DNA from: Nostoc sp. FACHB-973
GTDB taxonomy: Bacteria; Cyanobacteriota; Cyanobacteriia; Cyanobacteriales; Nostocaceae
Length of the DNA: 54,301 nucleotides
Assembly: GCF_014698115.1 (NCBI RefSeq)
Contig: NZ_JACJSJ010000052.1
Location: 1 to 54,301 of the forward strand
Direction of reading: 5' to 3'
The position numbers and the translations under genes are program-made. Shown piece after piece: positions 16,556 to 25,600 of the stretch. Under the pieces are notes generated by a model that had not been told where the DNA came from, did not search any database, and saw only the letters and a program-made list of their open reading frames with translations. Each line of letters opens with the position of its first letter. Position 1 is the stretch's first letter.

Positions 16556-16691
16556 AATTACCTCCTATAGTTTTTGCCTCATGATATCTTGTATATTACT
16601 CTTTGTTAAGATTCTATACTTTTACGGAAAACCGTCTTTTTTGTAAATCCACGATATACCGCTTCAGAAATGCGATATATCGTTTTTCTAC

Positions 16692-17162
16692 CTAGTAACG
16701 ATAATGTGCAAATGCTTTATTCGCTTCCGCCATCCGGTGCGTTTCTTCGCGTTTGCGAATGGCGTTTCCTGTTTCATTGGCTGCGTCCATTAACTCATTT
16801 GCCAGTTTGCTGGCCATTGTGCGCCCTGGTCTGGATCTAGAAAATTGCACCAGCCAACGCAGTGCTAGGGTAGTACCCCGCTCCGAACGCACTTCCATTG
16901 GTACTTGGTAGGTTGCTCCGCCGACTCGCCGAGCCTTGACTTCTACTAGAGGCGTAGCATTCCGCACTGCTCTTTCAAAAGTTTCGAGGGCATTATTGCC
17001 AGTGCGTTCCTCAATGGTTTTTAATGCATCATAGACAATTCTGGCGGCAAGCGATTTCTTGCCATGACGCATGATCCGCCTGATAATCATGCTCACAAGG
17101 CGACTGTTATATACGGAGTCAGACGGAACTGGGCGCCTTTGAATAACACCACGACGAGACAT
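16692..17162 (-). CDS. rpsG: 30S ribosomal protein S7
   Basis: Primary 16S rRNA-binding protein nucleating assembly of the small-subunit head, 156 residues. It begins MSRRGVIQRRPVPSD and contains RRIMRHGKKSLAARIVY, the central ARRVGGATYQVP, and the C-terminal KREETHRMAEANKAFAHYRY. AGGTGA precedes the ATG. In many bacteria S7 autoregulates the str operon by binding the rpsL-rpsG spacer. Here that spacer is about 620 bases of repeat-rich DNA. Confidence 0.97.
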   Translation of the reverse strand: MSRRGVIQRRPVPSDSVYNSRLVSMIIRRIMRHGKKSLAARIVYDALKTIEERTGNNALETFERAVRNATPLVEVKARRVGGATYQVPMEVRSERGTTLALRWLVQFSRSRPGRTMASKLANELMDAANETGNAIRKREETHRMAEANKAFAHYRY

Positions 17163-17781
17163 ACTTCACCTTTAATTCGGATTTGGCAACGAAATTATAT
17201 GCTATCAGACACCGGAAACTAAAAGCGGTGGAACCCAACCCTCAGACTTCCTCAATTTTTTTCGAGCGTTGCACGTGCCAATCTGGGATTTTGCGAAAAG
17301 TTTGAGTGCCGACTTCTGGCTTAGAGCGCTTTGCGACTTGCCGTAGGGCATCAAAGCTTTTCAAGATTTCAAGACGGATTTTAGATTTTGGATTAAAAAT
17401 TTTTGTTGATATGCCCCTAAACTTGTGGTCAGAACAAATCAAAAATCAAGAGTCTGTAAATCTCATCCCTTTGGGGATTCGATAAATTAAATCCAAAATC
17501 GCAAATCTAAAATTGTTTGACTTGCTACGTGCAACTAGATACTCAAGACGACAAGATTCTAAACCTTAGTGTCCGGATGAGAATTCTGTTGTTTTTACAA
17601 GATTCTCCTCAGAAATTCTACACTTGCTCGCTGAGTGTAGGGTGTAGCTTGCTTGATTGCTTCAAACAAATACAACAGTCTTCATAACTGCTGCTAGAAC
17701 ATAGGTACTGATCGTTTTTTGTCCCTGAGCGTTTCTAGGGTGGACGATTAATCGTGTTTTAATGCGATTAATCGCCTGGTC
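17163..17781. repeat. Unusually long rpsG-rpsL spacer with dispersed repeat copy B
   Basis: About 620 bases between two genes normally close together. Positions about 17270-17520 carry a second copy of the repeat seen at 6388-6705 (GATTTTGCGAAAAGTTT, CATCAAAGCTTTTCAAGA, CTTGTGGTCAGAACAAATC, AAATCTAAAATTG). Near 17740-17780 are two GATTAATCG palindromes, one AGGGTGGACGATTAATCGT and the next AATGCGATTAATCGCC, close to the rpsL stop. No gene is credible here; the 66-codon ORF at 17242-17442 is repeat sequence. Confidence 0.65.
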
Positions 17782-18165
17782 CTATTTTTTAGCTTCTTTT
17801 GGACGCTTGGTTCCATATTTGGAACGGCCTTGTTTGCGGTCTTTGACTCCGGCTGTGTCTAAGGTGCCACGGATGATGTGGTATCTCACGCCTGGTAAGT
17901 CCTTAACCCGACCGCCACGAATCATTACAACTGAGTGTTCTTGTAAGTTGTGACCAATCCCTGGAATGTAAGCTGTAACTTCAAACCCAGAGGTGAGTCT
18001 TACCCTTGCTACTTTGCGTAGAGCTGAGTTAGGCTTTTTTGGTGTGGTCGTGTATACTCTGGTACAAACTCCCCGACGTTGGGGGCATTGTTTCAGAGCT
18101 GGGGACTTGGTTTTCTGACGCGCTTGTTCGCGTTCGTTACGTATTAGCTGCTGTATTGTTGGCAT
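17782..18165 (-). CDS. rpsL: 30S ribosomal protein S12
   Basis: Decoding-centre protein, 127 residues. MPTIQQLIRNER start, CPQRRGVCTRVYTTTPKKPNSALRK (contains the Lys of the PNSA loop linked to streptomycin resistance in other species), and VRYHIIRGTLDTAGVKDRKQGRSKYG(T/A)KRPK at the end. First gene of the str operon; its promoter must lie in the 113 bases between it and the IscA-like gene, or it may read through from the latter, which has the same orientation. Confidence 0.98.
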   Translation of the reverse strand: MPTIQQLIRNEREQARQKTKSPALKQCPQRRGVCTRVYTTTPKKPNSALRKVARVRLTSGFEVTAYIPGIGHNLQEHSVVMIRGGRVKDLPGVRYHIIRGTLDTAGVKDRKQGRSKYGTKRPKEAKK

Positions 18166-18278
18166 GAGTTACAGCGCGTAAAGCTGCTTATGGTCTAAGT
18201 TTTAACAAATCCTGATTATATCGTTTTTTAAGGGTTTATGTCAATTGTCATTTGTCTTTAGTGTTATTGGCATAATCA

Positions 18279-18605
18279 TTAGTGACCTATGGAGAAGGAA
18301 TTGCCACAGGTACAGGTAGCGATCGCCTGGGGGTTATGGAAGCGAAAACCACCACCCATTAAGTCTTCTGAATAATCTACTGTCAACCCGTTGAGTTGAT
18401 TTAAACTTTCGGCATCTATGATTACTTGAATCTCGTCGAAGTCAAAAAGGCGATCGCCAACTTTTATTGCTTCATCAAAGGACATATCATAAAATAACCC
18501 GGAACAGCCACCTGGTTTTACTGCCAATCGAAACAAGATATTTGGCTGTTGCTTGGACTTGATTCGCACGATTTCAGTCGCGGCTGCTTGACTCAGATGA
18601 ATCAT
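18279..18605 (-). CDS. HesB/IscA/SufA-family iron-sulfur assembly protein
   Basis: A-type carrier of 108 residues that accepts or delivers Fe-S clusters or iron. The three conserved cysteines are present: C34 in GGCSG and C98/C100 in TCTCGNSF. Between them lie the family's DYSEDLMGGGFRFHNPQA segment and the PGGCSGLFYDM loop. It could be SufA-, IscA- or HesB-related; the sequence alone does not settle which, so no symbol is given. It precedes the str operon on the same strand and stands outside any suf or nif cluster. Confidence 0.9.
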   Translation of the reverse strand: MIHLSQAAATEIVRIKSKQQPNILFRLAVKPGGCSGLFYDMSFDEAIKVGDRLFDFDEIQVIIDAESLNQLNGLTVDYSEDLMGGGFRFHNPQAIATCTCGNSFSIGH

Positions 18606-19071
18606 GAAATTCGTTTGTGCAATTGAATAACCTATCTTAATTCTACAAAGCGGTTGACCAATGCTCTCTATTCAGATGCTGCGTGAAGCTTACTTCTATG
18701 TAAAGGTAGATTTGCACTCAATAATTTATACAGCAAAATTTCAATTTCAAAGGACGAATGAATATTTTTATTGACTTTTGATTGTTGATAAATATTTTTG
18801 TCTCCAGTTAGCGAGCAATTTTGTTTTAGATGGTTGGGAGGGTCTAGCTATTTGCTTTATCTAGATGGAATCGCCAATTTTAGGTTTACCTAATGTTCGT
18901 CTGACAGGGCGATCGCTCTTAACTACATACTACTACATTTAATATGACTAACAAGGTTTAGTCCCTACCTCAACTAGGTAGGGACTTCTGGTGTGCAGTA
19001 GCTACTAAAGACAGTTTGCACAAAAGCCTATTCAGTTTTCGGGTTAGAGCTTTTATCTGGTTGTTTTGGTT
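18606..19071. other. Intergenic with a perfect hairpin
   Basis: About 465 bases without a gene. AGTCCCTACCT (18960-18970) and AGGTAGGGACT (18976-18986) form a perfect 11-base stem with a 5-base loop. It belongs to the GTAGGGAC-type intergenic palindromes also seen at 1552 and 47553. It could end the transcript of the minus-strand cupin gene, but no U-tract follows. Confidence 0.5.
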
Positions 19072-19491
19072 TTAATCCTTGGTACGAGCATAATCGTCTT
19101 GGTAGCGAATAATATCATCTTCACCCAAGTATTCGCCATTTTGCACCTCAATCAACACCAAAGGAATCACACCAGGATTCTCTAAACGATGAGCTGTACA
19201 TTGAGGTACATAGGTTGACTCATTATTGCTCAGTAATACTTCTTGCTCACCGCAAACTACCCTAGCTGTACCAGAGACGACAATCCAGTGTTCACTGCGG
19301 TGATGATGCATTTGTAAACTCAGGCGGTGTCCAGGCTTAACTTCAATACGCTTGATTTTGTATCCGCGTCCTTCTTCCAATACTGTAAAAGCACCCCAAG
19401 GACGTAACTCAGTTGCAGCAACACCTTTGGAACTAATAGCTGGAGGTAGATGTAGAGTGTCAGTCTGTACAGTTTCTTGATATCGAGCCAT
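19072..19491 (-). CDS. Mannose-6-phosphate isomerase type II-like cupin
   Basis: Single cupin domain of about 139 residues, like the C-terminal isomerase domain of ManC/AlgA. RPWGAF, then the metal-site motif KPGHRLSLQMHHHRSEHWIVVSGTARV, and the second motif ESTYVPQCTAHRLENPG. It probably interconverts mannose-6-P and fructose-6-P, or is a stand-alone sugar-phosphate cupin, for glycan precursor supply. An upstream in-frame ATG (19512) would add 7 residues, but GAGGT is placed 4 bases before the ATG at 19491, which I choose. The neighbouring glycosidase-family gene (same strand) could belong to envelope polysaccharide metabolism. Confidence 0.8.
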   Translation of the reverse strand: MARYQETVQTDTLHLPPAISSKGVAATELRPWGAFTVLEEGRGYKIKRIEVKPGHRLSLQMHHHRSEHWIVVSGTARVVCGEQEVLLSNNESTYVPQCTAHRLENPGVIPLVLIEVQNGEYLGEDDIIRYQDDYARTKD

Positions 19492-19806
19492 AGTTACCTC
19501 ATTTGGAGACATAACAAACCGTGGGTACTCTTAAACTTATTGATGAAAAAATTTGGCGCTATCTTGCAACCTTGAAAATCAGGAATTTTGTAGCACCTTG
19601 CTAAAGATAACAAAACTAAACGTTATGGTGTAAACCATTACTATTAAAACTTTTAGGTCTACATTAAGTCTTCATCAAGCAAAAGGGCAGCTTGTTCTAA
19701 ACTTTAAAAAGGGATTGGGGACTGGGGACTGGGGACAGGGGAGATGAGGGGAATAACGAATGCCCAATACACAGTCCTCAATCCCTAATCCCCAATCCCC
19801 AGTCGC
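19492..19806. repeat. Intergenic with inverted GGGGACT / CCCCAAT repeats
   Basis: Contains GGGGACTGGGGACTGGGGACAGGGG at about 19715-19740 and the opposite-sense AATCCCTAATCCCCAATCCCC at about 19780-19800, just downstream of the glycosidase-family gene. The arms can pair into a long imperfect hairpin that may act as a terminator. The remainder is the promoter region of the cupin gene. Confidence 0.55.
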
Positions 19807-21858
19807 TTATTTTTGCAGGAAAATACCAATGCCATTGTGGACACGAGCAGCGGTACTGGGGAAACGGTCAAGTAGTTGTCCTCCTAAGTAAAGGCTGGTA
19901 GAACTACCACCGTCCAAATTTAGAGCGTCCACACACCCCATCTGTTGCATTAGTTGGGCATGTTCTGCCAATGTAGGGCCATAACCGCCGACACGATTAT
20001 GAGTGGCAGTAATCATCAGTGTGCCTGTTGGTGTTGTGCAAATACCGCTACGAATAGCTTTTTCTGCAATAAAGGCGTTGCTGAATTTTTCGGCTTTGGC
20101 ATCAAGGACAATTTGACGATTTTGGATTAATAGCGGTCCTGCTCCGATAATGTGGGGATAACGACTAAAATCAGCGGGAGCAGTAGCGCTGGAAATACTG
20201 AGTCCGGTACCAATAGGTAATTGTGAGGCACTAGCAGTAGTGCTGGCGCGTAACGTTAGCAGGTAGCCATCCTGGGGAATAGGAATCGCCTGCTCACCAA
20301 CTTTGCCGCCTGGTAATTGATTAGTAATTTGGTCTTTCTGTACCACCAGGATAATTTCGTTGTCGGTTAGAGGTGTGTAAGTTGCTCCCCAAGCACGGGT
20401 ATAACGAGCAATACCACTCTGGACGTACCCACTATTGAGAAACAGAATTGGTAAGCGCTGGTTATTTGTAGTGATTAAAGTTTCTTCTAAGGTGAGGCGG
20501 CCAAAGTAAAATTGACCAGAATCATTCCAGGCGATCGCTCCTCGGTTGAGAATAGGCCCTGATAACCACTGACCATCTCGGCGAATCGCACCCAAAGGCA
20601 ATCTATTATTACGGTTAAAATAACCACCATTAATTCCAGCTACTGCTAAGTAGCGTTGTGCTGTTTGGATTAAGGGAGCAGTACCCATAAGTGTATCAGG
20701 GCTAACCCACATCGGTTTCAACGTTAGCCCAACTCTCCGGGGATTAACTTCTAACCAAACCACTGGAAAGCGTTCTGTGCCTAAATTCATATAATGCTGT
20801 CGCCAGCGCAATCCCGGTGCCCAAGTAATATCCCGCTCTTCTAGAGGATCGGATCGAATATCGATAATCAGGCGATGGGGGTCTGCTACAGTACTAACTT
20901 GAGGCGATAGGCCAAAGGGAACACTCAGACGAATAATGGTTTGGTTTTTCACCACTTCCACTTTTTGAATTAGTGGTTCTGGATCTGGTAATACTGGTGG
21001 TGTTGCTGGCGATAATTGTTTGAGTATATCTGGTAATGATGTTGGTGGTGCTGTTGGTGGTGGCTGGGGAGTATAGCGTTCTATTAAAAGAGGATCGGCT
21101 ATTGCATCCAGGGTAACTGTCCACTCTCGATTCGGTGGTGTAGTCGATTTGGGTGGTGGTGTGTCTGGATCGAGGGATGGAGTCGGAATTGTTTTAACAG
21201 TTGATCCTTGTGCAACTTGCCAGGGAGTTGGACGATTTAAATCGACAAGAATTCGAGTTGGTTGCAAGGAAGTAACACTTGCGTCTGAAGGTTGCTGGCT
21301 TTGAACAATGTTTGTGACTTGTGCTTTCGGGGTGGCGATCGCTAAGGTGTTACCATTGGCTTGGATCTGCCATCCAGCTGTTTGAGCAAAATTAGTAATA
21401 TCCAGATAGCGATATCCCTTTAGTAAGGTAGTGCTTAAAACTAATGGGTTGCTCACCGAAGAAAACCACTGTATTGGTTGCCTAGTCCAGTTGCTACTGT
21501 TTAAAAAATTTACTCCAAATAATTGCCGGAATGCGCCGTCACTGAGATGAGTCGTGATTTGACCAGATGTTCCAGTCCGCTGCAACCAAGTTCCTGGTAA
21601 GGTTCGCCCATTGAGGGATATTTGATTACCAACAGAAGGCGATCGCACCGCGGGTATTGGAGATGTCGGTGACTGTGAAATTAACCTTGGTATTGGTTTA
21701 CTATTTTTAGGGGACTCCTGGGCGTTACCATAGGTAGTAGCTAAGCACACCACTGTCAAAACTATTGGTGACACACTAGCTCGGATAAACCTACTATTCC
21801 CAATCAGTGAAATAACACTGGAGTATTGTTGTTGGCAACAATTCGGCATTTTTACCAT
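19807..21858 (-). CDS. Exported phosphodiester glycosidase (NAGPA-domain) protein with AMIN-like region
   Basis: A 683-residue secreted protein. The N-terminus has a hydrophobic stretch (SVSPIVLTVVCLATTYGNAQ, about 30-48), a probable signal peptide with cleavage after GNA. A Pro/Thr-rich linker follows, then an AMIN-like beta domain (KVEVVKNQTIIRLSVPFGLSPQ, RLIIDIRSDP, about 300-345). The C-terminal half is the NAGPA domain: AVAGINGGYFNRNNRLPLGAI, MITATHNRVGGYGPTLAEHAQLMQQMG, and the signature CVDALNLDGGSSTSLYLGG near 645-665. NAGPA-type enzymes cleave sugar-phosphate diesters. AMIN domains target proteins to peptidoglycan or the envelope, so an envelope glycan role is inferred. Start could be MVKM or the later M4. 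Confidence 0.8.
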   Translation of the reverse strand: MVKMPNCCQQQYSSVISLIGNSRFIRASVSPIVLTVVCLATTYGNAQESPKNSKPIPRLISQSPTSPIPAVRSPSVGNQISLNGRTLPGTWLQRTGTSGQITTHLSDGAFRQLFGVNFLNSSNWTRQPIQWFSSVSNPLVLSTTLLKGYRYLDITNFAQTAGWQIQANGNTLAIATPKAQVTNIVQSQQPSDASVTSLQPTRILVDLNRPTPWQVAQGSTVKTIPTPSLDPDTPPPKSTTPPNREWTVTLDAIADPLLIERYTPQPPPTAPPTSLPDILKQLSPATPPVLPDPEPLIQKVEVVKNQTIIRLSVPFGLSPQVSTVADPHRLIIDIRSDPLEERDITWAPGLRWRQHYMNLGTERFPVVWLEVNPRRVGLTLKPMWVSPDTLMGTAPLIQTAQRYLAVAGINGGYFNRNNRLPLGAIRRDGQWLSGPILNRGAIAWNDSGQFYFGRLTLEETLITTNNQRLPILFLNSGYVQSGIARYTRAWGATYTPLTDNEIILVVQKDQITNQLPGGKVGEQAIPIPQDGYLLTLRASTTASASQLPIGTGLSISSATAPADFSRYPHIIGAGPLLIQNRQIVLDAKAEKFSNAFIAEKAIRSGICTTPTGTLMITATHNRVGGYGPTLAEHAQLMQQMGCVDALNLDGGSSTSLYLGGQLLDRFPSTAARVHNGIGIFLQK

Positions 21859-22611
21859 AATTTACTAGGTATTTTTCAAAACTATCACCCAAGGTATAAA
21901 CTAACTAATTATTTGCAAATATCAAAAACATCATTTATTTGGCGAAAAAACATGATAATGTATATATTGGATTGTTATCTCTTTTAAAAAGAAACAGCAA
22001 TTTAGCCGCCTAAGCGACTGTAACCAAGTGTTGTAACTGGCACTAATACCAATCACACCATACACGGTAGTCTTAGTTATCAAAACTGGATTAAGATATT
22101 CAATCCTCACTGCTAGTTGCAACTCTTCCTACTTCAGTGGAGTGTAATTACTAGTGAGAGAGGTGGCAACTGGATAAAGAGGAATTTTTGGGAATTGTCA
22201 AATGAGTATATATTGTAATACGCTGATTTTATTGCCGTATCGGGATAATTTTGATTTTCAAACCTAGCGCAGTTTTCAGTTTTAATTATGTTTTAGGTAA
22301 GCCAAGACAGGCTCTATGAATAAGTAGTGTGCATCTGGAACAAGGGAATTGAGAAAATACTTAGCTTCACAATATAAAAAAGAAAATGTCAGGGCAATAA
22401 CAATGTCTTGGCTAAATTAGCTTGTCTAACAACTGCATAAATACATAAAAAATACGTAACTATTTTAACACAGGTTAACTAAAAAGTAAAACCGAAGTTA
22501 AAATTTTTTTTCCCTAAAATTCAGTGCTGATGTGTTTCTGCATCGCTGAATTGAAAATTTTTTCTCATAAGTAGTGGCAAAATTGGTAACTCAATAGTTC
22601 AGGTACAGGGT
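21859..22611. other. Divergent intergenic upstream of glutamate synthase
   Basis: About 750 AT-rich bases between divergent genes. No credible ORF: the 63-codon frame at 21931-22122 has poor composition. The 17-mer CTTGGCTAAATTAGCTT near 22405 also occurs upstream of the STAS gene. I looked for an NtcA site (GTA-N8-TAC) and found none; GTATATATTGTAATAC near 22206 has the wrong spacing (10). Confidence 0.45.
22518..22566 (+). promoter_or_regulatory. Leader hairpin followed by a T-run before gltS
   Basis: AATTCAG (22518-22524) pairs with CTGAATT (22546-22552), with further pairs (GATG with CATC) inside, and is followed by AAAATTTTTT. Placed about 50 bases before the gltS start, it resembles an attenuator-like stem-loop. 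Function is inferred from shape only. Confidence 0.35.
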
Positions 22612-25600
22612 ATGAATAATCAATCGATGAATCAAGACCAGAAAATCACAGCGGATATTGACTCAATAAATACCTGTCAGGGGCAAAGGTGGTTAGTAGA
22701 GGAACGAGATGCCTGTGGTGTGGGTTTTATTGCTCATCGTCAAAATCATGCCAGCCACGAAATTGTCGAAAAATCTTTAGCTGCTTTGACCTGCTTAGAA
22801 CATCGGGGCGGTTGTAGTGCTGACCAAGACTCTGGCGATGGTGCGGGACTATTGACAGCAATTCCTTGGGAGTTGTTTCAAGAAGAATTTGCCCAAAGAA
22901 AAAAGGAATTTTCATCCACCAACAATACAGCTGTGGGGATGATATTCTTACCACAAGACCAACAAGCAGCACAAAAAGCTAGAGCAGCAGTTGAGGAAAT
23001 CGCTGCACAAGAAAAATTGATTGTACTGGGATGGCGAGTAGTACCGGTGCAACCTGATTTGCTGGGGGTACAAGCAAGAGAAAATCAACCCCAAATTGAG
23101 CAAGTTTTGTTAGCGTCTGTTGACAAAAGCGGCGATGAACTAGAACGAGAACTATATATTACCCGCCGCCGAATTAGTAAACTTGCAAATAATATTTCAG
23201 AAGAATTTTATATTTGCTCCTTATCAAGCCGGACAATTGTCTACAAAGGCATGGTGCGTTCTGCTGTATTGGGAGAATTTTATCAAGATTTAAAAAATCC
23301 ACTTTACAAAAGCGCCTTTGCTGTCTACCATCGTCGCTTCAGCACCAACACGATGCCCAAATGGCCGCTAGCCCAACCAATGCGGCTTTTGGGTCACAAT
23401 GGCGAAATCAATACCTTATTGGGTAACATCAACTGGATGATGGCACGAGAAGCTACCTTAAATCATCCAGTATGGGCTATGGGTGCAGGTTCTTTAGAAG
23501 AGACTCGCATCAACGAACTCAAGCCATTAGTTCACATTGACAACAGCGATTCAGCTACTTTAGATAATGTGCTGGAATTGCTGGTGCGTTCTGGACGCAG
23601 CCCCTTGGAAGCCTTAATGATTATGGTTCCAGAGGCTTACAAAAATCAGCCTTCTTTAAATGACTATCCGGAAATTGTTGATTTCTACGAATATTACAGC
23701 GGTTTGCAAGAAGCATGGGACGGCCCGGCACTTTTAGTATTCAGTGATGGTCAAAAAGTTGGGGCGACACTAGATCGCAATGGCTTAAGACCAGCTCGTT
23801 ACCTGATTACCGAAGATGACTACATTGTTGTAGCTTCCGAAGCTGGAGTAATAGACTTCCCAGAAGCCAAGATTATAGAGAAAGGTAGACTAGGACCAGG
23901 GCAAATGATTGCCGTGGATTTAGAAAATCATGAGGTGCTGAAAAATTGGGATATAAAACAGCGCATCGCTAAGCAGCATCCCTATGGAGAATGGCTGCAA
24001 CAGTACCGTCAAGAATTAAAGTCATTGACCATTAGTCACACATCAAATGGAAATGGCAATGGCAAAGGACAATCGACAAATGACCAAGGTCTATTGACGA
24101 TTGACAAACAAACCTTACTTCAGCGTCAAACTGCCTTCGGTTACACCACAGAAGATGTGGACATGGTGATTGAACAAATGGCGATCGCCGGATCAGAACC
24201 GACTTTCTGCATGGGAGATGATATTCCCCTAGCAGTATTGTCAGAAAAACCCCACCTGCTTTACGACTATTTCAAACAGCGTTTTGCTCAGGTAACCAAC
24301 CCGGCCATCGATCCCCTACGGGAAAAGCTGGTGATGTCTTTGAAAGTCGAACTGGGTGAACGGGGTAACTTATTAGATCCAAAGCCAGAATATGCCCGGA
24401 GACTGAAACTTGAATCGCCGGTGTTGAACGAGGCAGAATTAGAGGCGATTAAGCTGTCAGGATTTGCCACAGCCGAGTTATCAACTTTATTTGCGATCGC
24501 CACCGGTCCAGAAGGATTAAAAGCTGCCGTCGAGTCTTTACAAGCACAAGCAGCTGAATCAGTGCGGGCAGGTGCAAAGATTTTAATATTAAGCGACCGC
24601 CCAAGTGATAGCAGTATTAGCACAGAATACACTTACATTCCTCCCCTACTAGCAGTGGGTGCTGTACACCACCACCTGATTCGGGAAGGGTTGCGAATGA
24701 AAACATCCCTGATTGTCAATACTGCCCAATGCTGGAGTACCCATCACTTTGCTTGTCTCATTGGCTATGGGGCTGGTGCAGTTTGTCCGTATATGGCTTT
24801 GGACACAGTGCGTGATTGGTGGTCCGATCCCAGAACTCAAAAATTAATGGAGGGGAAAAAAATTCCCACCCTCATCCTAGAGCAAGCTTTAGGAAATTAT
24901 CGCAAAGCAGTAGAGTCGGGTTTGCTGAAAATCCTCTCCAAGATGGGAATTTCCTTGCTCTCCAGCTATCAAGCAGCCCAAATTTTTGAAGCGATCGGCA
25001 TTGGTAGGGATTTAATCGAATTGGGATTTCGTGGTACGACTTCCCGCATCGGCGGTTTGAGTGTCAGCGAACTCGCCCTGGAGGTGCTTTCTTTCCACAG
25101 CAAAGCTTTCCCAGAACTGACAAACAACAAATTAGAAAACTTGGGCTTTGTGCAGTACCGTGCTAAGGGCGAGTACCACATGAATAGCCCAGAAATGGTA
25201 AAGGCGCTGCATAAAGCTTTAGATGGCAACAACTACGACCACTACGAAGTTTACAAAAAACACCTCCAAGGCAGACCAGTAACTGCTTTGCGTGACTTGC
25301 TAGATTTCCAAGGCGATCGCCCGTCCATATCTATAGAAGAAGTAGAATCGGTATCTGAAATTGTCCACCGCTTCTGTACTGGTGGCATGTCTTTAGGCGC
25401 TTTGTCAAGAGAAGCACATGAAACTTTAGCGATCGCCATGAATCGCATCGGCGGCAAATCTAACTCTGGGGAAGGCGGCGAAGATCCAGTGCGCTATACA
25501 GTCCTAGATGATGTAGATGAATCTGGGCATTCGCCAACCCTACCTCATTTAAATGGATTGCGAAATGGCGATCGCGCTTATAGTGCCATTAAGCAAGTTG

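Noticed and set aside
21931..22122. 63-codon minus-strand ORF in the gltS upstream region
   Set aside because: No ribosome-binding site, poor composition, and no coding-like neighbours.
22200..22230. NtcA-type site upstream of gltS
   Set aside because: GTATATATTGTAATAC has 10 bases between GTA and TAC instead of 8.
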